The notes under the pieces are model-generated. The model saw only the letters and a list, made by a program, of their open reading frames with translations, was not told the DNA's origin and did no database searches. Shown piece after piece: positions 8,862-16,926 of a DNA stretch of 64,000 bases (position 1 is its first letter; each line of letters starts with the position of its first letter). The stretch is from assembly GCF_019844075.1 (NCBI RefSeq), contig NZ_CP081964.1, positions 2,666,001 through 2,730,000 on the forward strand, given 5' to 3'. This stretch comes from Curtobacterium sp. TC1. GTDB lineage: Bacteria > Actinomycetota > Actinomycetes > Actinomycetales > Microbacteriaceae. A program made the translations under genes and the position numbers.

Positions 8862-9836
8862 ATGCGCGCACCGATCACCAGGATCCTCGGACTCGGCACC
8901 GCTGCCGCCGTCGCCGGGGCCATCACCTTCGGCAGCGGGACGGCGGTCGCCGAGACCGCCGCGACCACGCCGGCTCCGACGGCCACCGCGTCGGCGGCCC
9001 CCGCCCCCGCGGCCGAGCAGCTCTCCATCGCCGAGATGGACCGCACCGGGAACCACACCATGGGCGCCGGCATCGCCGCCCACGCCGGCGAGTCGCACGT
9101 CACGGTCACCGCGCCGGACAGCGCCGCCGGCGGCGTGAGCGCCCAGTCGCTGAGCACCTCCGCCGCCGCCACCGCGTCCGGCCCGCCCCCGGGACGCATC
9201 CAGGGCTTCGACATCAGCGCCTGGCAGCCGAGCGTCAACTTCCTGCAGGCGTACCGCAACGGCGCCCGCTTCGCCTACGTCAAGGCGACCGAGGGTACCT
9301 CCTACGTCAGCTCGACCTACAAGCAGCAGTACGCCACCGCCAAGCAGCGGAACCTGTACCGCGGTGGCTACGTGTACGCGCAGCCGAGCCAGGCGAGCGG
9401 CGCCGCGACGGCGAACTACTTCTTCGCGCACGGCGGGCAGTGGAGCAAGGACGGCAAGACGCTGCCGCCCCTGCTCGACATCGAGTACGGCAGTGCGGCA
9501 CAGGGCACCTGCTACGGCAAGACCTGGGGCCAGATGCGCAGCTGGATCAAGGACTTCTCGAACACCGTCTACAAGAAGATCCACCGCTACCCGGCGATCT
9601 ACACGACGACGGACTGGTGGAAGCGCTGCACGAACAACAGCAACCAGTTCTCGAAGAACCCGCTGTTCGTCGCGATCTACCCCGTGAAGAACTTCACCAC
9701 GCCGGGCACCCTCGGACGCAGCTGGTCGAAGTGGACCTTCTGGCAGTGGGCGTCCAGCGGGGTGCTCCCCGGCGACCAGGACGTCTACCGCAACAACATC
9801 ACGTACCTGAAGCGCTTCGCGGCCAAGACGGAGTGA
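8862..9836 (+). CDS. Secreted GH25 muramidase (lysozyme)
   Basis: Cleaves beta-1,4 bonds between N-acetylmuramic acid and N-acetylglucosamine in peptidoglycan. The product has 324 residues. Residues 1-30 are a signal peptide ending AVA. Residues 31-110 are an Ala/Thr/Pro-rich linker of no recognisable fold. The GH25 domain spans about 112-322: GFDISAWQ (115-122), FAYVKATEGTSYV (137-149), LLDIEYG (204-210, containing the catalytic Asp/Glu pair) and WQWASSG near the end. I chose the ATG at 8862 over an upstream in-frame start because it gives a proper signal peptide. Probable roles are wall remodelling or attack on neighbours; which one is not shown by sequence. Confidence 0.9.
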   Translation: MRAPITRILGLGTAAAVAGAITFGSGTAVAETAATTPAPTATASAAPAPAAEQLSIAEMDRTGNHTMGAGIAAHAGESHVTVTAPDSAAGGVSAQSLSTSAAATASGPPPGRIQGFDISAWQPSVNFLQAYRNGARFAYVKATEGTSYVSSTYKQQYATAKQRNLYRGGYVYAQPSQASGAATANYFFAHGGQWSKDGKTLPPLLDIEYGSAAQGTCYGKTWGQMRSWIKDFSNTVYKKIHRYPAIYTTTDWWKRCTNNSNQFSKNPLFVAIYPVKNFTTPGTLGRSWSKWTFWQWASSGVLPGDQDVYRNNITYLKRFAAKTE

Positions 9837-9862
9837 CGCGTCACGCCCTGAGCCGGTGCGGA

Positions 9863-9910
9863 GGCGGACGGGAAGCCGGTGGCGGCGTCGCCACGCGCCT
9901 TCCGTCCGCC
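9863..9910. repeat. GGGAGGC-family palindrome, copy 2 (imperfect)
   Basis: Arms beginning GGCGGACGGGAAGCC flank a GCGT loop. The middle of the stem has several mismatches, unlike copy 1. It lies 26 bp after the GH25 stop and can act as its terminator. It abuts the 141-bp tandem repeat. Confidence 0.75.
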
Positions 9911-10180
9911 ACACGGTGCGGACTCCGACACCCGGTGCGCCGTTGCACGCCCCGTGCCACCACACAACCGCGCACCAAACGGGCACGCCCGCACCAGACG
10001 ACGACGCACGCACGGTGCGCAGCCCACGCACCCACGCGCCCCCCGTCCGCCGCACGGTGCGGACTCCGACACCCGGTGCGCCGTTGCACGCCCCGTGCCG
10101 CCACGCAACCGCGCACCAAACGGGCACGCCCGCACCAGACGACGACGCACGCACGGTGCGCAGCCGACGCACCACGCGCC
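9902..10180. repeat. 141-bp direct tandem repeat, two copies
   Basis: Copy 1 spans about 9902-10042 and copy 2 about 10043-10180. They are nearly identical: for example CACGGTGCGGACTCCGACAC occurs at 9912 and 10053, and copy 2 lacks one C near its end. The pair is bracketed by two GGGAGGC-family palindromes (9863-9910 and 10196-10243). No convincing gene lies inside. It fills most of the 435-bp gap between the convergent GH25 and pyruvyl transferase genes. Confidence 0.9.
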
Positions 10181-10195
10181 GGCGAGCTTCGCCCG

Positions 10196-10243
10196 GACGG
10201 ACGGGAGGCCCGTGGCGGCGTCGCCACGGGCCTCCCGTCCGTC
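10196..10243. repeat. GGGAGGC-family palindrome, copy 3
   Basis: A perfect 22-bp stem (arm starts GACGGACGGGAGGC) with a GCGT loop, nearly identical to copy 1. It lies 29 bp past the stop of the pyruvyl transferase gene on the minus strand and probably terminates it. Confidence 0.85.
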
Positions 10244-10271
10244 GTCGGCTCACGATCGCGAGCCGCAGGTG

Positions 10272-11495
10272 TCAGCGGACGTCGCGGGTCGCTTCGGCGA
10301 AGTCGGCGTCGAGCGCGGTCGCCATCCGGGCCACGCCCTCGGCGAGCTGCGCGCGGACCGCGTCGCGGTCCGCGTCGAGCCGCTCGAGCTGCGCCGTCAC
10401 GTCGTCGACGAAGCTCGGCTCGAGCGCCGCCTCGATCGGCTTCGAGAACTCCTGCTGACCCATCTGCTCGAAGAACAGCCGGCCCTTGTCGACGTAGTAG
10501 AGCACCGCGGCGGGGACGCCGGCGATGGTCGCGACGATCGCGGAGTGCAGGCGGCTCGCCAGGAACAGCCGGCTGCGCGACATCAGCCCCGCGTACTCGG
10601 ACGGCGAGAACTCGTCGGCCTCGACGACGTGGGTGCGGTCGGCGTGCCGCATGAGGGCGATGACCTCGCGGGCGAAGGCGGCGTCGCCCTCGGAGGCCTC
10701 CATGTGCATCGGGTAGAACACGACGTCGGCGTCCCAGCGGTCGATGACGCGGTCGGCCAGGTCCGCGACGGCCTGGCGGTACGTGACGAGCTTGTCGCTG
10801 TCGACGCCGGTCTGCCGGAAGCGCTTCGGCAGGAAGCGGAACGGGATCCAGCCGCTGCGCTTGTAGTGGAACCAGCGGCGGACCCCGAAGCCGATCGAGC
10901 CCTCGAGGCGCTCGGCGGTCAGGCCGGTGGTGCGTTCGAGGCGCTCGAGGACGTCGGCGTCGGGCGTGGTGACGGTCCCGACGACGGCAGGGTCGAACGA
11001 CGACACGATCGGTGTGCGGACGCCCCACGACAGGAGCTTCTCGCGGGACTCGTCGTCGCGCACGGCGAACGAGCGGCACAGGTCGACGGTGGCGCGGATC
11101 AGGCGCTTGCTCACGCCGGCGGTCGTCGGGCCGATGCCCTGGAAGGCCCCGACCAGGTTCTTGTTGACCGCACGGACCAGCAGCATCTTGCCGAACCAGT
11201 ACACGAGGCCGAGCTTGTTCGTGTAGTCCTTGAGGATCTCCCCGCCACCCCACAGGACGACGTCGGCACTGCGTGCGGCACGCAGGAGGGCGAACAGGTC
11301 GCCGATGCCGGTGCTGTACGGCGAGACCGGCAGGAACCGGATCCCGAACCACGCGGCGTCCCGCTCGGGGTACTGCGACAGGGAGACGATCTCGGCGTCG
11401 GGCCACCGCCGGCGGACCAGCTCGACGTTGCCGGCGAGGATCGCCCGGTCCCCGCGGTTGTGGGGCGAATCGCTATTGTGGATCAGAACGCGCAC
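10272..11495 (-). CDS. Polysaccharide pyruvyl transferase family protein
   Basis: Adds ketal-pyruvate to hexoses of surface polysaccharides, using phosphoenolpyruvate. The 407-residue protein begins with RVLIHNSDSPHNRGDRAIL, the family N-terminal nucleotide-binding-like segment. It also has VLWGGGEILKDY, AFQGIGPTT and, near the C-terminus, ASRLHSAIVATIAGVP with the conserved R-x-H. It matches the WcaK/CsaB family. The GTG at 11495 is preceded by a -10-like TAGGCT 8 bases away, so the transcript is probably leaderless. Neighbouring glycosyltransferases and UDP-glucose dehydrogenase support an exopolysaccharide or wall-polymer cluster. The exact sugar is unknown. Confidence 0.88.
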   Translation of the reverse strand: MRVLIHNSDSPHNRGDRAILAGNVELVRRRWPDAEIVSLSQYPERDAAWFGIRFLPVSPYSTGIGDLFALLRAARSADVVLWGGGEILKDYTNKLGLVYWFGKMLLVRAVNKNLVGAFQGIGPTTAGVSKRLIRATVDLCRSFAVRDDESREKLLSWGVRTPIVSSFDPAVVGTVTTPDADVLERLERTTGLTAERLEGSIGFGVRRWFHYKRSGWIPFRFLPKRFRQTGVDSDKLVTYRQAVADLADRVIDRWDADVVFYPMHMEASEGDAAFAREVIALMRHADRTHVVEADEFSPSEYAGLMSRSRLFLASRLHSAIVATIAGVPAAVLYYVDKGRLFFEQMGQQEFSKPIEAALEPSFVDDVTAQLERLDADRDAVRAQLAEGVARMATALDADFAEATRDVR

Positions 11496-11503
11496 GGGTG
11501 GAG

Positions 11504-11509
11504 AGCCTA
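11504..11509 (-). promoter_or_regulatory. -10 element, leaderless pyruvyl transferase transcript
   Basis: TAGGCT on the minus strand, 8 bases upstream of the GTG at 11495; no ribosome site lies between. Confidence 0.45.
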
Positions 11510-11543
11510 CCGGACCGTCCCCCGCGACCCCCGGAAAGGCACG

Positions 11544-12731
11544 ATGTCCCGCCCCACCTCCTCCGCCCGTCCCCGCCTGCTCGTCCTCGGCTCGACGTTC
11601 CCGGCCCGTCCGGACGACGGCGTGCCGGCGTTCGTGCTCGACCTCGCCCACCAGGAGGCCCTCGAGTTCGACACGATGGTGCTCACCCCGCGCGTGCCCG
11701 GCGGTGCCACCACCGAACGCATCGGCGACGTCGGCGTCCGGCGCTTCCCGTACTTCCCGAAGGCGTTCGAGGACCTGGCCGACGGCGCGATCCTCGACAA
11801 CCTCAAGGAGCGCCGGTCACGCATCGTGCAGGTGCCGGCCCTGGTGCTCGCGCAGTGGTTCGCGATCCGCCGCGTGGTCCGCTCCGCGAAGCCCGACGTC
11901 ATCCACGCGCACTGGGCCATCCCGCAGGCCCTGGTCGCGACGCTGGCAGCCCCGGGCGTGCCCGTCGTCGTGACGACCCACGGCGGCGACATCTACGCGC
12001 TCCGTGCCGCTCCCCTGGTCCGCCTCAAGCGCTGGGTGTTCGGCCGTTCGGCGCACGTCACGACCGTGAACTCCGAGATGCGGGAACGGTTGACCGAGTG
12101 GGGCGTACCCGAGGCCCGGTCCACCGTGATCCCGATGGGCGTCGACCTCGGCCCGGCCCGCGACACCCGCGCCCGCGTCCCCGCCCAGGAGCACCACGTC
12201 GTGGCGGTCGGCCGGCTGGTCGAGAAGAAGGGCTTCGGCAACCTGATCGAGGCCCTCCGCGGGCTCGGCTACGACGTGCCGTGGCGGCTCACCGTGGTCG
12301 GTGACGGTCCCTACCGGGCCCAGCTCGAGCAGCAGGCCGCCGGACTGCCCGTGACGTTCCTCGGTCAGCGCGGACGCACCGAGGTGCTCGAGACCCTCGC
12401 ATCGGCCACCGTCGTGGCGGTGCCGTCGATCCCGGCGGCGAACGGCGATCAAGAGGGACTGCCGGTCACCCTGCTCGAGGCTGCTGCCGTCGGTGCAGCG
12501 ATCGTCGCGAGTGACCTGCCCGGCATCCGCGACGTCGTGCGGGACGACGTGTCCGGCGTCCTCGTGCCCCCTGGCGACGTCCCTGCGCTCCGGGCAGCCC
12601 TGCAGCGCGTCCTCACCGACGATGCCGCACGGGCGCGCTACCAGGAGCAGGCCGTCGTCTCGGCGGCGGAGTTCTCCACCGAGCGGATCGGCGAGCGCTA
12701 CCGGGCGGTGCTGCGCGCGGCCATCGCGTAG
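11544..12731 (+). CDS. GT4 family glycosyltransferase
   Basis: A cytoplasmic GT-B-fold retaining glycosyltransferase of 395 residues. The N-domain begins LLVLGSTFPARPDDGVPAFV and contains VVTTHGGDIYALR. The C-domain has AVGRLVEKKGFGNLIEAL (donor binding) and GLPVTLLEAAAVG with the E-x7-E-type acidic motif. A GGAAAGG ribosome site precedes the ATG. It is divergent from the pyruvyl transferase gene and converges on a membrane glycosyltransferase candidate with a 34-bp 3' overlap. A role in building the same polysaccharide is inferred from position; donor sugar is not predictable. Confidence 0.88.
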   Translation: MSRPTSSARPRLLVLGSTFPARPDDGVPAFVLDLAHQEALEFDTMVLTPRVPGGATTERIGDVGVRRFPYFPKAFEDLADGAILDNLKERRSRIVQVPALVLAQWFAIRRVVRSAKPDVIHAHWAIPQALVATLAAPGVPVVVTTHGGDIYALRAAPLVRLKRWVFGRSAHVTTVNSEMRERLTEWGVPEARSTVIPMGVDLGPARDTRARVPAQEHHVVAVGRLVEKKGFGNLIEALRGLGYDVPWRLTVVGDGPYRAQLEQQAAGLPVTFLGQRGRTEVLETLASATVVAVPSIPAANGDQEGLPVTLLEAAAVGAAIVASDLPGIRDVVRDDVSGVLVPPGDVPALRAALQRVLTDDAARARYQEQAVVSAAEFSTERIGERYRAVLRAAIA

Positions 12732-14113
12732 GTCACCAGCATCGCGGCGGCGCAGACGACCGCCGCCGCGAACGCGAGCACGACGACGGTGCCGGAGTGC
12801 TCGACGAGGTCCGAGCCCCCGAACCGCAGGAGCGACCACGTCGGCACGAACGCGAGGGCGCCCCAGACCAGCACGAGCACCGTTGCCGCGCGACGCCAGG
12901 CGAGGAAGCCGGCCGCCATCGCGAACACGATCGGCAGCAGCACCGTGAGCGTGTACCGGTTGAGCGGTGCCCCACCCCCGGCGGTGTAGCGGATCTCGAC
13001 GACGACGAACAGCAGCGTGACGACGACGAGCATCGCGACCACGAGACGGCGCGGCCACCGGTCGTCGTCGGCGGGCGCCCAGGGTCGCAGGCGCCGCAGC
13101 ACGAGGGCCGCGACGAACAGCAGCACCGGGACGAGCAGGAGCACCCACGGCAGCGGGCTCGCGATCGGCAACGACCCGCGGTACAGCGCGAAGAGCTGCC
13201 GCCAGAAACCGAGCATCGAGACGACCTCGGCCTCGGAGTAGTGCGGTCGCGGCGTGTACCCGGGCCAGGCGGTCGGTCGGCCGCTGAACGACCCGGTCAG
13301 TGCCTCGTTCCGCAGCCAGAACCACCCGGAGGCGGCTGCGGCCGCCAACACCGGGAGCGCCGTGACGGCGACGCGGGCCCAGGCACCGCGGAGCCGGCCG
13401 AACCGGACCGTGCGGGCCAGCGCGAACGCGACGACGATCGCCACGAGCCAGAGGGCGAACGACAGGCGGGTCGTCGCCCCGGCCGCGGCCACGAAGGCAC
13501 CACCGACGGCGAGCCCCGGGCCGACGCCGGACCGGAGCGCTGCGCCCGCGACGCCGCACGCCAGCGCGCAGGTCAACGCTGCGAGCGAGTCGTTGTACAC
13601 GACGCCGCCCTGCACCACGAGGACGCTCGTCGACGCGGTGACGACGGCCACGGTGGCCGGCAGCCGGACGACCCCGGGGAAGCAGCGGCCAGCGGCCCAC
13701 GCGGCGACCGGCACGATCGCCGCCACGAACACGGCGTTCACCAGACGACCGAGCACCACGGCCTGCACCGGGTGCCCGGCGTCGACGAGCGGCCCCACCA
13801 CCGGTGCGAGCAGCAGGTAGAAGAGCGGCGGGTGCTGCGCGACCCACTGCACGGGCGGGGTCCCGCCGAACCCCGGACGGAACCGGATGCCGTCGGACAG
13901 GACCGGCAGCTGCCCGTGCCAGACCCGCAGCACGTAGTCGACGTGCGCCGACTCGTCCACGCTCGCGAGCGGCATCGACGAGAACGTCCGCGCCACCGAC
14001 GCCGTCAGGGCGAGCAGCGTCGCCGCGAGCACGACCGGTGTCACCCAGTCGGCCTGGCTGAGTCGTCCGGGTCGACGCAGACGTCCGGCGGCCAGACGCT
14101 GGATCCGGCCCAC
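12698..14113 (-). CDS. DUF2142-like polytopic membrane protein, candidate glycosyltransferase
   Basis: About 471 residues with roughly eleven helices. After the first helix comes ASVDESAHVDYVLRVWHG, then VAQHPPLFYLLLAP and VVYNDSLAALTCAL: the same acidic loop, QHPP and ND pattern as the protein at 2689-4242. It is probably a GT-C-type enzyme using polyprenyl-linked sugars. The GTG at 14113 is preferred because it starts 11 bases after the stop of the UDP-glucose dehydrogenase gene and gives a short basic cytoplasmic tail before the first helix. The upstream gene may supply UDP-glucuronate for its pathway. The 3' end overlaps the convergent GT4 gene by 34 bp. Confidence 0.68.
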   Translation of the reverse strand: MGRIQRLAAGRLRRPGRLSQADWVTPVVLAATLLALTASVARTFSSMPLASVDESAHVDYVLRVWHGQLPVLSDGIRFRPGFGGTPPVQWVAQHPPLFYLLLAPVVGPLVDAGHPVQAVVLGRLVNAVFVAAIVPVAAWAAGRCFPGVVRLPATVAVVTASTSVLVVQGGVVYNDSLAALTCALACGVAGAALRSGVGPGLAVGGAFVAAAGATTRLSFALWLVAIVVAFALARTVRFGRLRGAWARVAVTALPVLAAAAASGWFWLRNEALTGSFSGRPTAWPGYTPRPHYSEAEVVSMLGFWRQLFALYRGSLPIASPLPWVLLLVPVLLFVAALVLRRLRPWAPADDDRWPRRLVVAMLVVVTLLFVVVEIRYTAGGGAPLNRYTLTVLLPIVFAMAAGFLAWRRAATVLVLVWGALAFVPTWSLLRFGGSDLVEHSGTVVVLAFAAAVVCAAAMLVTYAMAARSTAR

Positions 14114-14124
14114 GACGATCGGCG

Positions 14125-15432
14125 TCAGCGCCCCATGCCGCGGTACGTGAAGCCCGCTGCGGTCCAGGCGTCGCGGTCGAGGCAGTTGCGGCCGTCGATG
14201 ACGACCGGGCTCGACACCAGGGACGCCGCCGTGGTCGCGTCGAGCTCGCGGAACTCCGTCCACTCGGTCAGCACGAGGACCAGGTCGGCGCCGGACAGCG
14301 CGTCCGCCGCGGTCTCGACGAAGTCGAGCTCCGGGTGCACGCGACGGGCGGTGACGACGGCCTCGGGGTCGTAGGCGGACACCGTGGCGCCGAGCTCGTG
14401 CAGGCGTGCGGCGATGTCGAGGGCCGGCGAGTCACGGACGTCGTCCGAGTTCGGCTTGAAGGCCAGACCGAGCACCGCGACGCGCTTGCCGGTGACGACC
14501 CCGCCGAGCAGCTCCTGCGCGAGCTCGACGACGTGCGCACGACGACGCAGGTTCGTGGCGTCGACGTCGGCCAGGAACGCGAGGGACTCCCCGACGCCGA
14601 GCTCGTTCGCCCGGGCCTGGAACGCGCGGATGTCCTTCGGCAGGCAGCCGCCACCGAAGCCGAGGCCGGCGTTCAGGAACTTGCGGCCGATGCGGGCGTC
14701 GTGGCCGATGGCGTCGGCGAGCGCGGTGACGTCGGCACCGGCGACCTCGGCGATCTCGGCCATCGAGTTGATGAAGGAGATCTTCGTGGCGAGGAACGCG
14801 TTCGCGCTGATCTTGACGAGCTCGGCGGTGGGCAGGTTGACGACGAGTCGGGGCGTGCCGGTGGAGAGCGCCTCGGCGTAGACCTCGTCGAGGGCGTCGA
14901 CGGCGGCCTGTCCGGCGTCACCGTCCGGGACGCCGTAGACGAAGCGGTCCGGGCTGATGGTGTCCTGCACGGCGAAGCCCTCGCGGAGGAACTCGGGGTT
15001 CCAGACGAGCGTCGCCCCGGGCACGGCCTCGGACACCTCGTCGGCGAGGCGCGCAGCGGTGCCGACCGGGACGGTCGACTTGCCGACGACGAACTCGCCG
15101 GCGGACAGGTACGGGGTGAGCGCGGCGACAGCGGCGTTCACGTACGTCAGGTCCGCGGCTCCCGTCGGGCTCTGCGGCGTCCCGACGGCGAGGAAGTGCA
15201 CGCGGGCACCGGCGACCTCGGCCATGTCGGTGGTGAAGCGGATCCGGCCGGAGGCGAGCGCCTCGGTCAGGATCTCCGGGAGTCCGGGCTCGAAGAAGGG
15301 GGCCTCGCCGGCGGCGAGCCGCTCGATCTTCGTCGGGTCGACGTCGACCGCGACGACCTCGTGTCCGAGCTTGGCCATGGAGGCGGCGTGCACGGCACCG
15401 AGGTACCCGCAGCCGATGACAGAGATACGCAC
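14125..15432 (-). CDS. ugd: UDP-glucose 6-dehydrogenase
   Basis: Oxidises UDP-glucose twice with NAD+ to UDP-glucuronate, a precursor for acidic polysaccharides. It has 435 residues, the usual length. The NAD-binding start is VRISVIGCGYLGAVHAASMA. STVPVGTA and WNPEFLREGFAVQD are family signatures. The active-site GGGCLPKDI carries the catalytic cysteine, and LAFKPNSDDVRDSPAL marks the C-terminal UDP-binding domain. The GTG start has a -10-like TACCGT 7 bases upstream, suggesting a leaderless transcript. It is followed closely by a DUF2142-like membrane protein, probably in one operon. Confidence 0.95.
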   Translation of the reverse strand: MRISVIGCGYLGAVHAASMAKLGHEVVAVDVDPTKIERLAAGEAPFFEPGLPEILTEALASGRIRFTTDMAEVAGARVHFLAVGTPQSPTGAADLTYVNAAVAALTPYLSAGEFVVGKSTVPVGTAARLADEVSEAVPGATLVWNPEFLREGFAVQDTISPDRFVYGVPDGDAGQAAVDALDEVYAEALSTGTPRLVVNLPTAELVKISANAFLATKISFINSMAEIAEVAGADVTALADAIGHDARIGRKFLNAGLGFGGGCLPKDIRAFQARANELGVGESLAFLADVDATNLRRRAHVVELAQELLGGVVTGKRVAVLGLAFKPNSDDVRDSPALDIAARLHELGATVSAYDPEAVVTARRVHPELDFVETAADALSGADLVLVLTEWTEFRELDATTAASLVSSPVVIDGRNCLDRDAWTAAGFTYRGMGR

Positions 15433-15439
15433 GACGAAG

Positions 15440-15445
15440 ACGGTA
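15440..15445 (-). promoter_or_regulatory. -10 element, leaderless ugd transcript
   Basis: TACCGT on the minus strand, 7 bases before the GTG at 15432. Confidence 0.4.
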
Positions 15446-15498
15446 CCGGTTTCTCGTGGGAGGTCCAGCACCGCAGCGGCCAGGGTGTCGCGGCGGCG

Positions 15499-16047
15499 TC
15501 AGGCTCGGACGTCGCCCCACGGCGGTCGGTCCGGGCCGCCGACGATCTCGTCCCAGTCCGGCTCGCGGTGGCGCCGCCGGGCCTCGTGGGCCTCGACCAG
15601 GTCGTGCAGGACGGCCACCACCAGGTCGGCGTGCGGCACGTCGGCGAGCACCACCGCGGGGTCGTCGCCCGGGAACACCAGGACGTCACCGGAGCGGAAC
15701 ACCCCCTGGAGCCCGCGCCGGCGCACCGTCACGTCGTACCCGCGGGAGTGCAGGAGCTCGCGCCGGGTCCGTGTACCGAGCCCGTGCACGACCACGAGCC
15801 GACGGGTGGTGACGACGTACCGCTCGGACATCCACCGGAACAGCGGTACGGCACCACCGAACACCACGAGCACCACGACGAGTGCGGCGACGACGACGTT
15901 CAGCCACGCCAGCTGCGCCTGGAACACGCCGAACCCGAACCCGCCGGCGACCATGACCAGCACGACGAACACCGCTGGGCGCACCAGTCGACGAGCGTGT
16001 GGTCGCAGGCGAGCGACGACGCGTTCGGGCGGCGGCTCGGCGGTCAT
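15499..16047 (-). CDS. PH-domain (bPH2-like) membrane protein
   Basis: About 182 residues. Two adjacent helices (about 27-45 and 52-72) are followed by a soluble domain beginning SERYVVTTRRLVVVHGLG, the pattern of bacterial PH (DUF304) proteins next to a membrane hairpin. The C-terminal ~50 residues are charged and end in GGPDRPPWGDVRA. Two in-frame ATGs are possible: 16059, overlapping the birA stop, or 16047, 4 bases after it. I give the shorter one. It follows birA closely and may be co-transcribed. Function of these proteins is not established. Confidence 0.75.
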   Translation of the reverse strand: MTAEPPPERVVARLRPHARRLVRPAVFVVLVMVAGGFGFGVFQAQLAWLNVVVAALVVVLVVFGGAVPLFRWMSERYVVTTRRLVVVHGLGTRTRRELLHSRGYDVTVRRRGLQGVFRSGDVLVFPGDDPAVVLADVPHADLVVAVLHDLVEAHEARRRHREPDWDEIVGGPDRPPWGDVRA

Positions 16048-16051
16048 GCCG

Positions 16052-16852
16052 TCATGCATACCGCAGGTGGGTGATGTCCCCCACGGCGACGCCCCTGGAG
16101 GCGCCCGCTCGATCCCGGATCGTGATGCGGCCCTCGTCGTCGATGCCGGTGGCGTCCGCTTCCTCGACGGTGCCGTCGGGCAGCTCGAGGCGGATGCGGC
16201 GACCGATCGTGCCGCACGCGGCACGGACGTGGGACCGGACCGTCTCGGCGGCGGGACCACCCGTGACCAGGGCGGCCACGGCCTCCAGGACGGCGGCACG
16301 GAAGGCGGACAGGACCGCGTCGGCCAGGGCGGGAGCGTCGTCGACCGCGCCGGCGACGCGCAGCGACGTCGACGTCGGGGTGGGCAGGCGGTCGGCGGGG
16401 ATCGTGAGGTTCACGCCGGCGCCGACCACGACGCTGCCGTCGGACGCGACCTGGCAGAGGATGCCGCACACCTTGTCGCCGGCGACCTGCACGTCGTTCG
16501 GCCACTTGACGGCGACGTCGGCGCCGGCGGGCAGCACCCGGGCGATCGCATCGCGCATGGCGGCGCCGGCGACCAGGGGCAGCCAGCCGCGGTCGTGGTC
16601 CGCGAGGTCGGCGCGCACGAGCAGGCTCGCGGCCAACGCTTCGCCGGCGGGAGCACTCCACGTGCGGTCCAGGCGCCCGCGACCCGAGGTCTGGTGGAGC
16701 GTCGCGACCACGCTGCCGTGCTGCCGCGCGGGTGCCGCGGCGAGCAGGTCGGCGTTCGTGGAGCCGGTCTCGTCGGGGACGGCGAGGGTCGCGCCCGCCG
16801 ACCGGACCGCCTCGCTGGTGACGGGGAACGACGGCGACGGGGATGTGGACAT
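16052..16852 (-). CDS. birA: Biotin--[acetyl-CoA-carboxylase] ligase
   Basis: Activates biotin with ATP and attaches it to the carboxyl-carrier lysine of acyl-CoA carboxylase. The 266-residue protein starts directly in the catalytic domain. DETGSTNADLL, QTSGRGRLDRTW (biotinyl-AMP loop), VAVKWPNDVQVAGDKVCGIL and VVVGAGVNLT are the expected motifs, and a small C-terminal SH3-like domain follows. There is no N-terminal helix-turn-helix, so it is the non-regulatory group I form. It is divergent from accD across 74 bp; its substrate, the BCCP domain, is encoded at 24949-26727. Confidence 0.93.
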   Translation of the reverse strand: MSTSPSPSFPVTSEAVRSAGATLAVPDETGSTNADLLAAAPARQHGSVVATLHQTSGRGRLDRTWSAPAGEALAASLLVRADLADHDRGWLPLVAGAAMRDAIARVLPAGADVAVKWPNDVQVAGDKVCGILCQVASDGSVVVGAGVNLTIPADRLPTPTSTSLRVAGAVDDAPALADAVLSAFRAAVLEAVAALVTGGPAAETVRSHVRAACGTIGRRIRLELPDGTVEEADATGIDDEGRITIRDRAGASRGVAVGDITHLRYA

Positions 16853-16859
16853 GCACGCA

Positions 16860-16865
16860 AATGTA
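16860..16865 (-). promoter_or_regulatory. -10 element, leaderless birA transcript
   Basis: TACATT on the minus strand, 7 bases before the birA ATG at 16852. Confidence 0.45.
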
Positions 16866-16914
16866 CGGGCAGGAACCGTGGGGGTCCTCCAACCGGCCCC
16901 GACCCCGCCGCCGG

Positions 16915-16920
16915 TAGGGT
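16915..16920 (+). promoter_or_regulatory. -10 element, leaderless accD transcript
   Basis: TAGGGT six bases before the GTG start of accD, with no ribosome site between them. The birA and accD promoters are back to back within 75 bp. Confidence 0.5.
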
Positions 16921-16926
16921 GAGCGG

